From: Alistipes sp.
GTDB taxonomy: Bacteria > Bacteroidota > Bacteroidia > Bacteroidales > Rikenellaceae
NCBI GenBank assembly: GCA_017520545.1
Contig: JAFXFM010000002.1
Coordinates: forward strand, 124,001-188,000
Reading direction: 5' to 3'
DNA length: 64,000 nucleotides
Below are positions 17,301 through 26,149 of this stretch, one piece after another. The stretch's first letter is position 1, and every line of letters begins with the position of its first letter. Under the pieces are notes generated by a model, which made no database searches, had not been told where the DNA came from, and saw only the letters and a program-made list of their open reading frames with translations. Position numbers and translations under genes: made by a program.

Positions 17301-18257
17301 TTAAATGTTAATATCATATTGATGTTCGTCCCAACCATCAACCTTTGGAACAAATCCTCCGCCCACCTCAGGCTTAGGAATAGCTATCTTGGATTTAATC
17401 ACGATATGTTGATTGGGATTGTTCTCCATTTGGTCCGAAATGTCGAAATTGTACATATATGGGTGTCCCTGTATGTCGGTGAAGAGCACGCTTAACAACG
17501 CCGCGTCGCCACTTGTCTTTTCGCGACCAAAGGTCTCAAAGCGCGAAGAGAGGAGCGCAGTGCGATGCTGTGCGCTTACCACATCAAAGTAGAGCGCAAC
17601 GGGCTCCGTCATAAGGGTATTCGCTGCAATAAAGTTCGAACCGACCTGTCCCGACAGCATCATCGATACCGAACCAACCCACTCTATACCGGATATACCC
17701 TCTATGTCGATAGTCCAACTCTCCACTACCGACTTGGCCGTGGTATGAATGACGAATACATCTTCGGTGATGTGTTGTGGAATATGAATGTTTCTCTCGC
17801 GAGCCACGAAGAGGTGTCCCGGAGTAACACGTATATCATCGTACGATGGTCGGGTATCTGCACGCGACTGCAAGTAACGGGTGAAGCGACTACGCGAATG
17901 TTCGTCCACTTCATCGGTGTATGCCTCCATATCGAGCCACGAATAGTAGTTTCGTACGTGGGTATCACCAGCCTCCAAGTTGTATACGACCATATCGACA
18001 TCGCCATACGGAGCGTGAATATAGCCACCCGTACTCGCCACAAAGTCGTGGCTGAGATATTCGCCGGTGATGGCATCGAAGAAGGCGACACGCATAAGAC
18101 CGGGCTCATTGTCTTGGAGCTCGTAATTGGTAACATTGCGCTCTATTTCCAAGTCGAGATAAACACGCAGGTATTGCTCCTCTATCGGACGGCGCTGACA
18201 CGCCACCGACACGAGTGCAACCACAGCAACAAGCAGTATGTATCGCATCTTACTCAT
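17301..18257 (-). CDS. DUF5119/FimB-like fimbrial anchor lipoprotein
   Basis: The ATG at 18257 was chosen (MSKMRYILLVAVVALVSVAC); a longer frame to 18380 would put 41 untypical residues before the signal. About 318 residues. After the lipid Cys comes 'LRVYLDLEIE', then 'MRVAFFDAITGEYLSHDFV' and 'GDVDMVVYNLEAGDTHV', the pattern of the DUF5119/Mfa2-FimB group that caps and anchors fimbriae to the outer membrane. It overlaps the upstream gene's end by 8 bases (translational coupling) and precedes the presumed major fimbrillin. Specific family assignment is from memory of the pattern, so moderately sure. Confidence 0.68.
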   Translation of the reverse strand: MSKMRYILLVAVVALVSVACQRRPIEEQYLRVYLDLEIERNVTNYELQDNEPGLMRVAFFDAITGEYLSHDFVASTGGYIHAPYGDVDMVVYNLEAGDTHVRNYYSWLDMEAYTDEVDEHSRSRFTRYLQSRADTRPSYDDIRVTPGHLFVARERNIHIPQHITEDVFVIHTTAKSVVESWTIDIEGISGIEWVGSVSMMLSGQVGSNFIAANTLMTEPVALYFDVVSAQHRTALLSSRFETFGREKTSGDAALLSVLFTDIQGHPYMYNFDISDQMENNPNQHIVIKSKIAIPKPEVGGGFVPKVDGWDEHQYDINI

Positions 18258-19983
18258 CGCCGTGTTGTGTTTTATCGTTTGGTTTAACCCTCTTGAAAAT
18301 TGGCACCACGAGCGAAACATTCGCCTTCGTTGGACCGAAGAAGCGAATGTGCTTGGTGTATTTGTCGCTGATAAGCACACCGTGGTCAGGTATTACGGAG
18401 TACTTCCTCGCCTGCGAATATATGTAGCCCACTCCGAGTGAAAACTCGAGGTGAACACTCTTTTTCTTGCCCACAGCCATAGCGTAGGTGTAGTCGATAC
18501 CGACATTCATAAACTCGCCCTGATGACCGTGGTAGTTGCGCTCGAAGTCGTAATAACCCATATAGCCATAGACACCTACCGAATGACCTTGCAGGCGGTC
18601 GAACACAGTGCGGTTGCGACCAAACCAGTAGCGACCCTCGATGCCCCAGCCGAGGAACTCGAAACAGTTTTTGTTGTCCGCCTTTGGCCATATCCAAGGA
18701 TAGTAGTAGTCGGCACCCACCGACCAATTTGTGCCGATAGGAACCTCAACACCCACATTCAATGCCGGTACCAGCAGGTTGGTGCGTGCAGCCATCACAA
18801 TCTTGCGAGGCTCGATAGGCTTCTCGGGCTTCGGTTGCTTTGCAGGCTTTGGTTGCTTCTCGGGCTTTGGCTCTTGGGCAGGTTTTGGCTCTTGGGCAGG
18901 TTTTGGCTCCTCTATTTTCGGCTGCTCAACCGCCTTCTCCTCAACTTTTGGTTGCTCGACTACCTTCTCCTCAACCTTCGGTTGCTCAACGGCTTTTTCC
19001 TCAACCTTTGGCTCAACTGCCTTTGGTTGCTCGACGACTTTCGGCTGCTCAACGGCTTTCTCCTCTACCTTTGGTTGCTCGACTACTTTCGGCTGCTCAA
19101 CCGCCTTTTTCTCAACCTTTGGCTCGGCTACTTTTGGTTGCTCAACGGCTTTCTCCTCTACCTTTGGCTCGGCAACGATTGGTGGAGTAACAACCTCCGG
19201 CTCGGTTGGTTGCGCTACCGCTACAACCTCCTTTGGTTGCTCGATTGGCGTTGGTTCAACCTTTGGCTCAACCGTCTTTGGTTGCTCAACTGCCTTTGGT
19301 TGCTCAACTGCCTTTGGTTGCTCAACTGCCTTTGGCTCGGGAGCGTTCGGCACAAAATCGCAAACACTATAGGCAATAACCGCATTTCGCGACAACGGCA
19401 TATAGTCCGCACACAACGCACCCCACGTCTTACCCTTATCGAGGGCTTTCAGGCGTTGCTCCTTTGCATCGTCGGAGATGTTGGCACGCAAAATGGCGAG
19501 AACATCCCTACGATTGTCGCCGTTGTAGTGCTGCTCCACATAGTCGATAAAACTCTGCCAATCCTCGCCCATCGACATAACATTGATACTGAAGCGGTCG
19601 CCACCATTCATTCGGGATATAGCGTCACGCAGAGCCTTTGCACGACGCAGAGCCAGACTACGGTTGTACAACTCGTTGCCCACAGGCGAAGCAGAGCCGG
19701 AGATGGTAATTGCGAGTTTGCTACCCGCCTCCGACAACCGCTCAACCATCTTGGCAATAGCCATAAATGCCTGCTTGTTGTTGGCGTAGTCCCAACGAGG
19801 TGCAGACTTATCGTGTTCGTAGAGAATTTGGATATTTTGATGGGGGGGGGTTAATGTCTTGTTTGCGCTCTCGTCGCTTGCAACAACGGGTGCATTGCCG
19901 AGATTTTCAACCCCGGCACCCAGTGCGATAGACGACAACAACGACGCACAAAATGCGACAATCCAAACTGTATATTTACCCAT
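18250..19983 (-). CDS. OmpA-like/DUF3575 outer-membrane protein with EQPK-repeat linker, first gene of the fimbrial operon
   Basis: About 577 residues from the ATG at 19983, chosen because MGKYTVWIVAFCASLL starts a signal peptide. Residues about 55-200 are OmpA-like ('ITISGSASPVGNELYNRSLALRRAKAL'). About 213-390 is a long low-complexity linker of VEQPK/EPKVEEKA units. The last roughly 185 residues (from RKIVMAARTNLL) form a DUF3575-type beta-barrel. It probably spans the outer membrane and contacts peptidoglycan, serving as platform for the fimbriae. Odd point: codons about 45-48 contain nine consecutive C residues (sense strand), a slippage-prone tract that would put the gene out of frame if its length changed. 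Confidence 0.72.
   Translation of the reverse strand: MGKYTVWIVAFCASLLSSIALGAGVENLGNAPVVASDESANKTLTPPHQNIQILYEHDKSAPRWDYANNKQAFMAIAKMVERLSEAGSKLAITISGSASPVGNELYNRSLALRRAKALRDAISRMNGGDRFSINVMSMGEDWQSFIDYVEQHYNGDNRRDVLAILRANISDDAKEQRLKALDKGKTWGALCADYMPLSRNAVIAYSVCDFVPNAPEPKAVEQPKAVEQPKAVEQPKTVEPKVEPTPIEQPKEVVAVAQPTEPEVVTPPIVAEPKVEEKAVEQPKVAEPKVEKKAVEQPKVVEQPKVEEKAVEQPKVVEQPKAVEPKVEEKAVEQPKVEEKVVEQPKVEEKAVEQPKIEEPKPAQEPKPAQEPKPEKQPKPAKQPKPEKPIEPRKIVMAARTNLLVPALNVGVEVPIGTNWSVGADYYYPWIWPKADNKNCFEFLGWGIEGRYWFGRNRTVFDRLQGHSVGVYGYMGYYDFERNYHGHQGEFMNVGIDYTYAMAVGKKKSVHLEFSLGVGYIYSQARKYSVIPDHGVLISDKYTKHIRFFGPTKANVSLVVPIFKRVKPNDKTQHGDE
19276..19329 (-). repeat. Three perfect 18-bp tandem repeats in the linker
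   Basis: CTTTGGTTGCTCAACTGC (plus strand) occurs three times without change. It encodes AVEQPK units, and degenerate units extend across about 18900-19345. The unit is a multiple of three, so copy-number change would alter linker length without breaking the frame. Confidence 0.8.
19842..19850 (-). repeat. C9 homopolymer near the 5' end of the fimbrial operon's first gene
   Basis: Nine consecutive G on the plus strand (C9 in the coding sense) fall in codons for Thr-Pro-Pro-His, about 45 residues after the start. It is the longest G/C homopolymer noticed in the window. Confidence 0.75.
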
Positions 19984-20047
19984 TAACCCAGAAGCAATGC
20001 AGTTGCAATAAAATTCAATCTCTCCGGATTTGTCATTGCACAGCAAG

Positions 20048-20077
20048 CAAAATTAGCATTTTTATAGCAAATGCAAC
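20048..20077 (-). promoter_or_regulatory. Promoter of the fimbrial operon
   Basis: On the minus strand GTTG (20074-20077) is followed after 18 bases by TAATTTTG (20048-20055), which matches TAnnTTTG. The predicted start lies about 60 bases upstream of the ATG at 19983. Confidence 0.55.
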
Positions 20078-20324
20078 GCCCTTCACCACAAAAAATGCAA
20101 TAAAATTTAAAAAAGCCTACAAACAATTATCAAACCGCGCCAAATAGCTACAGAAGTTGAATATAATTCGCCATTTTTTTGATACACAGCCATTGAACTG
20201 CATCTGTTAAGCATTTTTGAGCGAGCAAAAAAACCACAAAACACACCTCTACCCACACACCATATTTATGCAACACCGCAATATATATATGCACAAAAAA
20301 TAGTATTGGCAAACACAAAAAACA
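20078..20324. other. AT-rich intergenic region without a gene
   Basis: No open frame with coding character, tRNA or long inverted repeat was seen. Phase-variable Bacteroides promoters are often flanked by inverted repeats; none was found here by eye. Confidence 0.5.
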
Positions 20325-20356
20325 GGGTTGGATTTTATCAGATCCAACCCCGTTTT
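20325..20356. terminator. Bidirectional terminator
   Basis: GGGTTGGAT (20325-20333) pairs perfectly with ATCCAACCC (20342-20350). T runs follow on the plus side (CGTTTTT) and on the minus side (TGTTTTTTG). It closes the minus-strand envelope operon that ends at 20406. Confidence 0.75.
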
Positions 20357-20405
20357 TCTCTATTTTTCACCCAAAATTGCGGTACAATTTCGCCCCAAAA
20401 AGAGG

Positions 20406-20960
20406 CTAATATGTAATGCGATCGGCATATTTTTTCCATCCGTCTGCAGCCTTATATTTCGCAACCGACGAGTAGGGAACATAGATTTCAAAATAATAAT
20501 AGGTGTCGTCGAACAACCCCTCGGGAATAGTTGGAGGTGTAGTTGCCTCGCAAGTTACATAGCAGAGATCGTAACAAAAATCGAACGCTCCGCTCTCTAT
20601 CTTTTTAAGGCTTGCCGGAAGGGTTATTTTGTACAATTGCTCACAACTCATAAACGCCCCCGCCTCGATGGTTTCGACGTGCTCGGGGAGAACAATCCAT
20701 TTGAGGTTGGAGTCGTAAAAGGCATACTCACCGATTTTATAAACCGGAGCAGCAAATTTTATCGTACCCGAGAAGGAGTCATACTTGTGTTCGATGATTT
20801 TTGCACCAAACAACTCCACCTCCTTGCTCCACTTTATGTCAACCTTATAATTATCTTTGGTTTCGTAATCTATAATATCTTGAACGCCCACCGTGTAGGA
20901 TTGACAGCTCGAAAACATCATTGTGATGCAAAAGGCGAGAGATAGAACAATTTTTCTCAT
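20406..20960 (-). CDS. Small BspA-like leucine-rich-repeat lipoprotein
   Basis: About 184 residues from the ATG at 20960 (MRKIVLSLAFC...FSSC), with lipobox Cys about 19. A beta-rich stretch is followed by three or four BspA-type repeats ('YKIGEYAFYDSNLKWIVLPEHVETIEAGAFMSCEQL'). The end reads 'YVPYSSVAKYKAADGWKKYADRI', the standard C-terminal cap of LRR_5 proteins in this phylum. It is the last gene of a four-gene operon, 12 bases after the PEGA-barrel gene. Probably a surface lipoprotein partner of that operon; no enzymatic motif. Confidence 0.75.
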   Translation of the reverse strand: MRKIVLSLAFCITMMFSSCQSYTVGVQDIIDYETKDNYKVDIKWSKEVELFGAKIIEHKYDSFSGTIKFAAPVYKIGEYAFYDSNLKWIVLPEHVETIEAGAFMSCEQLYKITLPASLKKIESGAFDFCYDLCYVTCEATTPPTIPEGLFDDTYYYFEIYVPYSSVAKYKAADGWKKYADRITY

Positions 20961-20972
20961 TCGACACAACTA

Positions 20973-23333
20973 TTAGAAAGTTACACCAAGTCTGATATCC
21001 AAGCCCATACCACCAAAGTTCTCTATGGTTGCGCTGATATCGTCGTAATCGTAGCAACAAGGGACATTAAAGTATTGGAAACCAACCGCAAAAAAGACGC
21101 TCTTATTGGGCGAGGTACGGATATCAAGACCCAATTGCGGATTCACAAAAGCACGGCTTGTCTTATACTCCGTCTCGCAATTGTCGAGCACAAGTTTCTG
21201 CTTTTTAGCCAAGTAACCTCCTGCGGAAAGTGCGAAGAATGGTGAACAACGGCGATTTAAGAAATTCACCTTCATATAGCCATACAATGGCATCGACAAC
21301 ACACGCGGCTTTAAGTATGGGGCTTCGCTATCGTTGTCGGCAGTGTACGCACTACGCGTTGATGAACCAGAGCCAAAGTTGAAATTTAAACCCGAGCCAA
21401 CACCCATATAGAAGTTGTTGTTGAACTTGTGGCCCATCGTAAATGACCAGCAAAGACTTGGATATGGAAAACCCTCTAAACCAATCATATACGACAAGTC
21501 TGTAACGATACCAAAACCGCTTTGGTGGTTGCGATATGGATCGGTTTTTTTGCCTCGTTTCGGACGATATGACGTACTTGGACGCTTTGTATCACTATAC
21601 GACGCCCCCTTGCTCTGCGATGACGAGGAGTAGTTGTCGTACGACTTATAGTTGTTTGGCTGAGAGATCGTAGTATCCTCGTTGTCGTTGTCGCCATTAT
21701 AGGTATTATCCCCCGAATATGAGGAGTAGGACGACGATTTCGAGGTCGAGGAGGACGAAGACGACGAAGACGAATAACCGCCATAATTCGGCGTCGGCGT
21801 CGGCTTCTTCTCCAACTTCACACTGTGTGTGAAAGTTTCTCCCTCCTTGATATTAACTATACGATTATCATCTTTATACCCATCTCGATGAACCCGAACA
21901 CTATGCGCTCCTATAATCAACGAGTGCGAGAGTGGTGTTTCGCCCACCTCTTTACCATCGACATAGACCTTGGCAATCGTTGGCGAACAACTCACCTCCA
22001 ACGTACCCATAATAGGCACTGGTGCGTCCAACTCAATCTTCAAAGGCTCCGCACTCGGAGTTATATCTACGTGCTTTACGGTTGAGCGATGGTTCTCCTT
22101 GCGAGCAGAAAATTCGTATGTTTGTGCAGTCAATTTACCGCTCCAAGGCGAAGCCCCCTGACGCTCGTCGTCTATATAAATATATGTATCCTCGTCATCG
22201 CCGGCACTAATCGTAACCTCCGCATAGTTGGCAACCAACTTCGGAGCGTGTGTATATGTAACGCTATCCTGTATAACAATCTTCTCCTCGTGGGGTTTAT
22301 AAAACTCCTTCACGATGCGAATATCGTGAGCACGGCTCGGTAACTGATATTTGGAAATCGGTACATAGCCGATTTCTCTACGATCAACAGACACCTTTGC
22401 TCCTCTCAACTCCTCTGTATCGGGTATAGTGAGCCAACCGAATTGAGGGCGCAACTGCACAATCTTTTCAACTTTTTCGTTTTGAACAACGATAACGCCC
22501 TTCTCGTCGTGGTAATCCATTGCCGTAACCGAATAGGTGTGAGTTCCATTGTACAACCTTGCCGATGCCTCACCCTCGGAATCAACGGTAAAGTCGTTGT
22601 CGTCTATCTTCAACACCACATTTCTCTTGGGGAAAATCTTGAAAACAACATATTGCGGCTTTGCCTGCTCGTGGTTTATCTCTATACGGAAGTAGATATT
22701 TGTTCCGCTAACCTCAACCTCCTTCTCGGAGACTAACTGCCCCTCCTGCACCTTGATTTTGTGCGGTCCGGGCAGAACCTTATCCACCGTCAGCGTGAAA
22801 CTTTGGGCATCTGTGCGCCCCTGAAACTCATTGTCGATATAGACGTCGGCGTTGGGAACATTCGTACTCACAACAATCGTATGCTGATAGTTGAGTTCGG
22901 CATTTATGTAATACTCCTTGTTACCCTCCAATGCAAGCGACACCTCGTTCGAGTCGCCATACTTCGGGTGGCGGAGATAGAATCGTGTTTCGGGTTTTGC
23001 CGTAAGTTCGATAATTAGTCCATTGCCCTCGCCCTTATTGGCTGCAATCTGCTTCATAACCTCGATAACACCGCCCTTTTCTATCACCGTGAGTTGCGAA
23101 ATCTCGTCGCGAGTCATACGATTGATGCGCATCTTTATTCGCGCACAAGGTCGCATCGAGCGGTCGAGCCCGATTGGGTCTATCATAACACCCGAAAGTT
23201 CGTCGGTCTGCACAGGCGACAAACTCCGAGCATCAATCTCGATGCTGTACTTCTGCTTCGACTCCTGTTGCTCCTGCGCCATCGCCAAAAGAGGCACAAC
23301 CAAGGCAAATATATATAGTAAAAATCGCTTCAT
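20973..23333 (-). CDS. PEGA-domain protein with Ser-rich linker and C-terminal outer-membrane barrel
   Basis: About 786 residues from the ATG at 23333, which opens a signal peptide (MKRFLLYIFALVVPLLAMAQ). Residues about 30-150 are an unassigned N-terminal domain. Several PEGA-type beta modules follow, including 'TNVPNADVYIDNEFQGRT', 'DDEDTYIYIDDERQGASPW' and 'CSPTIAKVYVDGKEVGETPLSHSL'. About 520-610 is a serine/tyrosine/asparagine-rich linker with a run of Ser. The last roughly 175 residues look like a small barrel (alternating strands, 'FGIVTDLSYMIGLEGFPYPSL...', final Phe). Likely an outer-membrane protein whose PEGA modules extend from the membrane. Function unknown; second last gene of the operon. 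Confidence 0.72.
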   Translation of the reverse strand: MKRFLLYIFALVVPLLAMAQEQQESKQKYSIEIDARSLSPVQTDELSGVMIDPIGLDRSMRPCARIKMRINRMTRDEISQLTVIEKGGVIEVMKQIAANKGEGNGLIIELTAKPETRFYLRHPKYGDSNEVSLALEGNKEYYINAELNYQHTIVVSTNVPNADVYIDNEFQGRTDAQSFTLTVDKVLPGPHKIKVQEGQLVSEKEVEVSGTNIYFRIEINHEQAKPQYVVFKIFPKRNVVLKIDDNDFTVDSEGEASARLYNGTHTYSVTAMDYHDEKGVIVVQNEKVEKIVQLRPQFGWLTIPDTEELRGAKVSVDRREIGYVPISKYQLPSRAHDIRIVKEFYKPHEEKIVIQDSVTYTHAPKLVANYAEVTISAGDDEDTYIYIDDERQGASPWSGKLTAQTYEFSARKENHRSTVKHVDITPSAEPLKIELDAPVPIMGTLEVSCSPTIAKVYVDGKEVGETPLSHSLIIGAHSVRVHRDGYKDDNRIVNIKEGETFTHSVKLEKKPTPTPNYGGYSSSSSSSSSTSKSSSYSSYSGDNTYNGDNDNEDTTISQPNNYKSYDNYSSSSQSKGASYSDTKRPSTSYRPKRGKKTDPYRNHQSGFGIVTDLSYMIGLEGFPYPSLCWSFTMGHKFNNNFYMGVGSGLNFNFGSGSSTRSAYTADNDSEAPYLKPRVLSMPLYGYMKVNFLNRRCSPFFALSAGGYLAKKQKLVLDNCETEYKTSRAFVNPQLGLDIRTSPNKSVFFAVGFQYFNVPCCYDYDDISATIENFGGMGLDIRLGVTF

Positions 23334-23375
23334 ATCTCTAATTACTGAAAACCGCATAGGCATCGGCTCCCCATT

Positions 23376-25256
23376 TTACAATCCGTCGTAAACCGATACG
23401 GTGCGGGCAATCATCTCTTCGGCAGTGTAGAAGACATCGCGCTCCTGATGCCAAACGCGAACTCGGACAAGCGGATGCACATCGTTGCGCATATCTATCG
23501 CAAGTGTCAAAATTCCGTCGTCGGCGTAGTTGTTCGAGTAGTACAACTGGCGCACCTGCACCGCATAAACACCCTCCTTGGCTCCGTGACCACGGGCTAC
23601 GGTACACTCCTCGAAGCGGATATTCACAAACTCCTTGCTCAAAAAGCATTGGCGAAGGTGTGAGATATACTCTCGCTTGGTCTGACGTGAATATACCGTC
23701 TTTGTACCCTGAATGGAGTATGGTGTATCGGCAAATTTGCGGGTACTCTGCTTCAACACACGACCCACGATAATATAGGCGTCCTCGGCAAAAACCTTAT
23801 TGATGTAGTCGAGATTCTTCAAACAGTACGCCGTTCTGTAATCTTCGAGGAATGCAATCAGGGTCAATCGTGCGGCATCGTCCCAATCCATCGCCATAAT
23901 CGACTTCTCGGTCTTGGCACCAAGTTTATACGCCACCGACTCAACCTTGTGAGTGCGATTATTAACTCTGAACACCACATCCTCAACGAAGGAGTGGTTT
24001 CCGTGAAAGCGCAACTTCAACGGCAACGATTGACATATAGTCAAAGTGTCGTGGCGAATAAAGTTGAACTCCGGCGTTCTTGCAAGCGTAGGGTTTCCAC
24101 TGGCGACAATCTTCTGATACTGCTCCCACGCCTCAGGTTCAAAGTGTTGCTCTATCTCGACCTTCTCCTTGCTGGAAATAGAGGCAACCACATCTTTCAT
24201 AATGTTGTCGTAGGTTACGGGCGACTCCACCCTCTCCTTAATCTCAACATAACTCTTTTGCGACTCTTCGAGTTTCTGATTTACGACAGACTCTGTGCTT
24301 TTGGCTGTGGTATCCACCTCTTTTTGTGGCACAACATCCTTCTTTTCGGCGGTAGGGACAACCTTCTTCGCCTCCTCGAACGTTGCACTGCCTGCGCCCT
24401 GCAACAACACATATACCGAAGGGTCCATCTGACGCGCCAACTCCTTATTGACGCAGTTTATCTCCAACTTCAACTCCGACGGAAGTTGCGACATCTGGAT
24501 AACACCACGACCATCTTTCACCGACTCGTTCTCGGTGAAACTACGACCGTCGAAGTAGCCAAATCGCAGATATCCGATAGGCTCCTCGTCGTAAACGAAG
24601 TCCAAGTAGAGTTTATATGGGTAGTTGCGATTCTCCTTGTCCTTCTCAACAAGAATAACACTAACCTTGATGTTTGTCAAAATATCGCGCAGTTGCGACA
24701 GCAACCACTGCTTCGCCGCAACACCATCTACGCTTATCGGTGTGTGATGGTTTGGATAGGTCTGCAAGAGGACGTTTGCCCAAGTGTAGTAGCGCAACTT
24801 ATCCTCGACCAGCGAAGCGTATTTTCCCGACTCGATATACTCCTCGATTTTACTCTTCAACACACTGTATCGAGCCTCCCAATCCTTTCGCGAAATGTAG
24901 CGAAGAACGCGTTTCTGTCCCTCTTGGTCAGTTAAAACCTCCCTGCGGACATTTTCCAAGTACATATTGGATACCGACGCTGCATTTATTGAGGTGCTCT
25001 CCGCCGATTGATGCCCCGTTGTCGTCAATTTATCTTCAAGTTTCGACTTATTCACAAGGGTAATACTCGCATCGTGGCTTGCCAATGTGTTGATGGCATT
25101 TTTGTCGGCCTCCTCCAAGGTCATACCATATCCAATTGCCCAAACATAGTCCTTCATATCCGTATCGCTCATAATACGCTCAATGGATACGCTCTGGGCA
25201 GAAAGATTATAGAAAAAGCAGACAAAAAGAGTCAATAAAAGCAGGTATCTTTTCAT
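23376..25256 (-). CDS. Secreted LPP20-like/NTF2-like domain protein of unknown function
   Basis: 626 residues with a signal peptide (MKRYLLLLTLFVCFFYNLSAQ). Residues about 30-175 resemble the LPP20 type, where 'GYGMTLEEADKNAINTLASH' marks the usual A-x-x-A-L helix. About 300-360 is a charged linker. The C-terminal 150 residues (from 'ARLTLIAFLEDYRTAYCLKNLDYINKVFAEDAYIIVG') have the spacing of an NTF2-like fold. No catalytic residues recognised. It is the second gene of the operon, 42 bases before the PEGA-barrel gene. Its helical N-terminal half resembles the product of the first gene, suggesting they act together. Confidence 0.6.
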   Translation of the reverse strand: MKRYLLLLTLFVCFFYNLSAQSVSIERIMSDTDMKDYVWAIGYGMTLEEADKNAINTLASHDASITLVNKSKLEDKLTTTGHQSAESTSINAASVSNMYLENVRREVLTDQEGQKRVLRYISRKDWEARYSVLKSKIEEYIESGKYASLVEDKLRYYTWANVLLQTYPNHHTPISVDGVAAKQWLLSQLRDILTNIKVSVILVEKDKENRNYPYKLYLDFVYDEEPIGYLRFGYFDGRSFTENESVKDGRGVIQMSQLPSELKLEINCVNKELARQMDPSVYVLLQGAGSATFEEAKKVVPTAEKKDVVPQKEVDTTAKSTESVVNQKLEESQKSYVEIKERVESPVTYDNIMKDVVASISSKEKVEIEQHFEPEAWEQYQKIVASGNPTLARTPEFNFIRHDTLTICQSLPLKLRFHGNHSFVEDVVFRVNNRTHKVESVAYKLGAKTEKSIMAMDWDDAARLTLIAFLEDYRTAYCLKNLDYINKVFAEDAYIIVGRVLKQSTRKFADTPYSIQGTKTVYSRQTKREYISHLRQCFLSKEFVNIRFEECTVARGHGAKEGVYAVQVRQLYYSNNYADDGILTLAIDMRNDVHPLVRVRVWHQERDVFYTAEEMIARTVSVYDGL

Positions 25257-25281
25257 AAAAGTTCTGGGGATAATTGTAAAA

Positions 25282-25316
25282 GTGTGGGCGGTGGTCTAAA
25301 AAACTACCGCCCACAC
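25282..25316 (-). terminator. Intra-operon hairpin
   Basis: GTGTGGGCGGT (25282-25292) pairs perfectly with ACCGCCCACAC (25306-25316). On the minus strand it is followed only by CTTTTAC, a weak T tract. It lies between the first and second gene of the operon and may lower downstream expression or stabilise the first message. Confidence 0.5.
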
Positions 25317-25330
25317 AATGTTTATGGGTT

Positions 25331-25960
25331 TTACTGATTCACTACTTGTTTAACGAAGCCCTCGTCGATCCACTTCGAGATGCGAGTGCCATACTCCTGC
25401 GCCATCTTCTGCTCCTCGGCAGCACGCTTGATAGCATTGAGGTGACGCTGGTGAGCAGCATCGTAATCGATAAGGCAAACGAGTTTTACGTCGTAGGTGT
25501 TCTGCTTCTTGTTATGACGAACGAGGGTGTACGATACGCGAACCTCGCCATTCAACTCGGCGCAAACCAAACGCTCATATGCAGCCACAAAGTTCTCGGC
25601 CTGAACACTATTTACATCGTGCATATCCGAAGTAACACGACCCTTAACAATTGCGCGAGCCGACTCTGCGTGCTCGTTGATAATGTTATTGCGAGCGATA
25701 GACTTCGCCATATTAACGCTACGCTTACCCTCGGCTGTATTTACAATCTGGAAAGCGGTGCCGGCATAAACCTTTTCGAGGTGCTTTGCGATACGGGTCT
25801 CCAAATCGCCAACCTCCAACATCTTGTAACCCTCTTTCTCGGCAGCCTTAACAGCCTTCTTTGCCTCTTTCTTTGCCAAGCGAACATCCTTTTTCGATTG
25901 TGCGCTTACCGGTGCTATTGCAAGCATTGCAACACCCAACAACAATAAGATTTTCTTCAT
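25331..25960 (-). CDS. Secreted LPP20-like protein
   Basis: 209 residues with a signal peptide (MKKILLLLGVAMLAIAPVSAQ). A Lys/Ala-rich segment (KKDVRLAKKEAKKAVKAAEKEGYK) is followed by an LPP20-like domain ('AEGKRSVNMAKSIARNNIINEHAESARAIVKGRV') and 'VRVSYTLVRHNKKQNTYDVKLVCLIDYD', the strand pair typical of that fold. First gene of the four-gene operon, with a promoter about 120 bases upstream and a hairpin just after its stop. It could be the most abundant product of the operon. Function unknown. Confidence 0.65.
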   Translation of the reverse strand: MKKILLLLGVAMLAIAPVSAQSKKDVRLAKKEAKKAVKAAEKEGYKMLEVGDLETRIAKHLEKVYAGTAFQIVNTAEGKRSVNMAKSIARNNIINEHAESARAIVKGRVTSDMHDVNSVQAENFVAAYERLVCAELNGEVRVSYTLVRHNKKQNTYDVKLVCLIDYDAAHQRHLNAIKRAAEEQKMAQEYGTRISKWIDEGFVKQVVNQ

Positions 25961-26081
25961 AATGGTGTAATTTTATGTGTTTAACAATATGGTTAATTTC
26001 TGTTATCTGCTCATTTGCTTTTAGGGCTTACAACGCGACTAAATCTCCCAGATATCGCACCCGCAAACCCAAAGATGCCCA

Positions 26082-26089
26082 CAAAGTTA
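26082..26089 (-). promoter_or_regulatory. -7 box of the envelope operon
   Basis: TAACTTTG on the minus strand is an exact TAnnTTTG match, about 122 bases upstream of the start at 25960. No clean -33 box was found. Confidence 0.45.
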
Positions 26090-26149
26090 CAAATTTTTTC
26101 GTAAAAACCGGCAAGAAATAGAATTTTATTGCTACCACAACAAAAACGA

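Noticed and set aside
18451-19854. 467-codon plus-strand frame rich in Leu, Trp and Arg
   Set aside because: It is the antisense of the EQPK repeat region; the repeated 'WLL' pattern is the mirror of the repeat, not a membrane protein.
20078-20324. Invertible promoter for the fimbrial operon
   Set aside because: No pair of inverted repeats flanking the promoter was found by eye.
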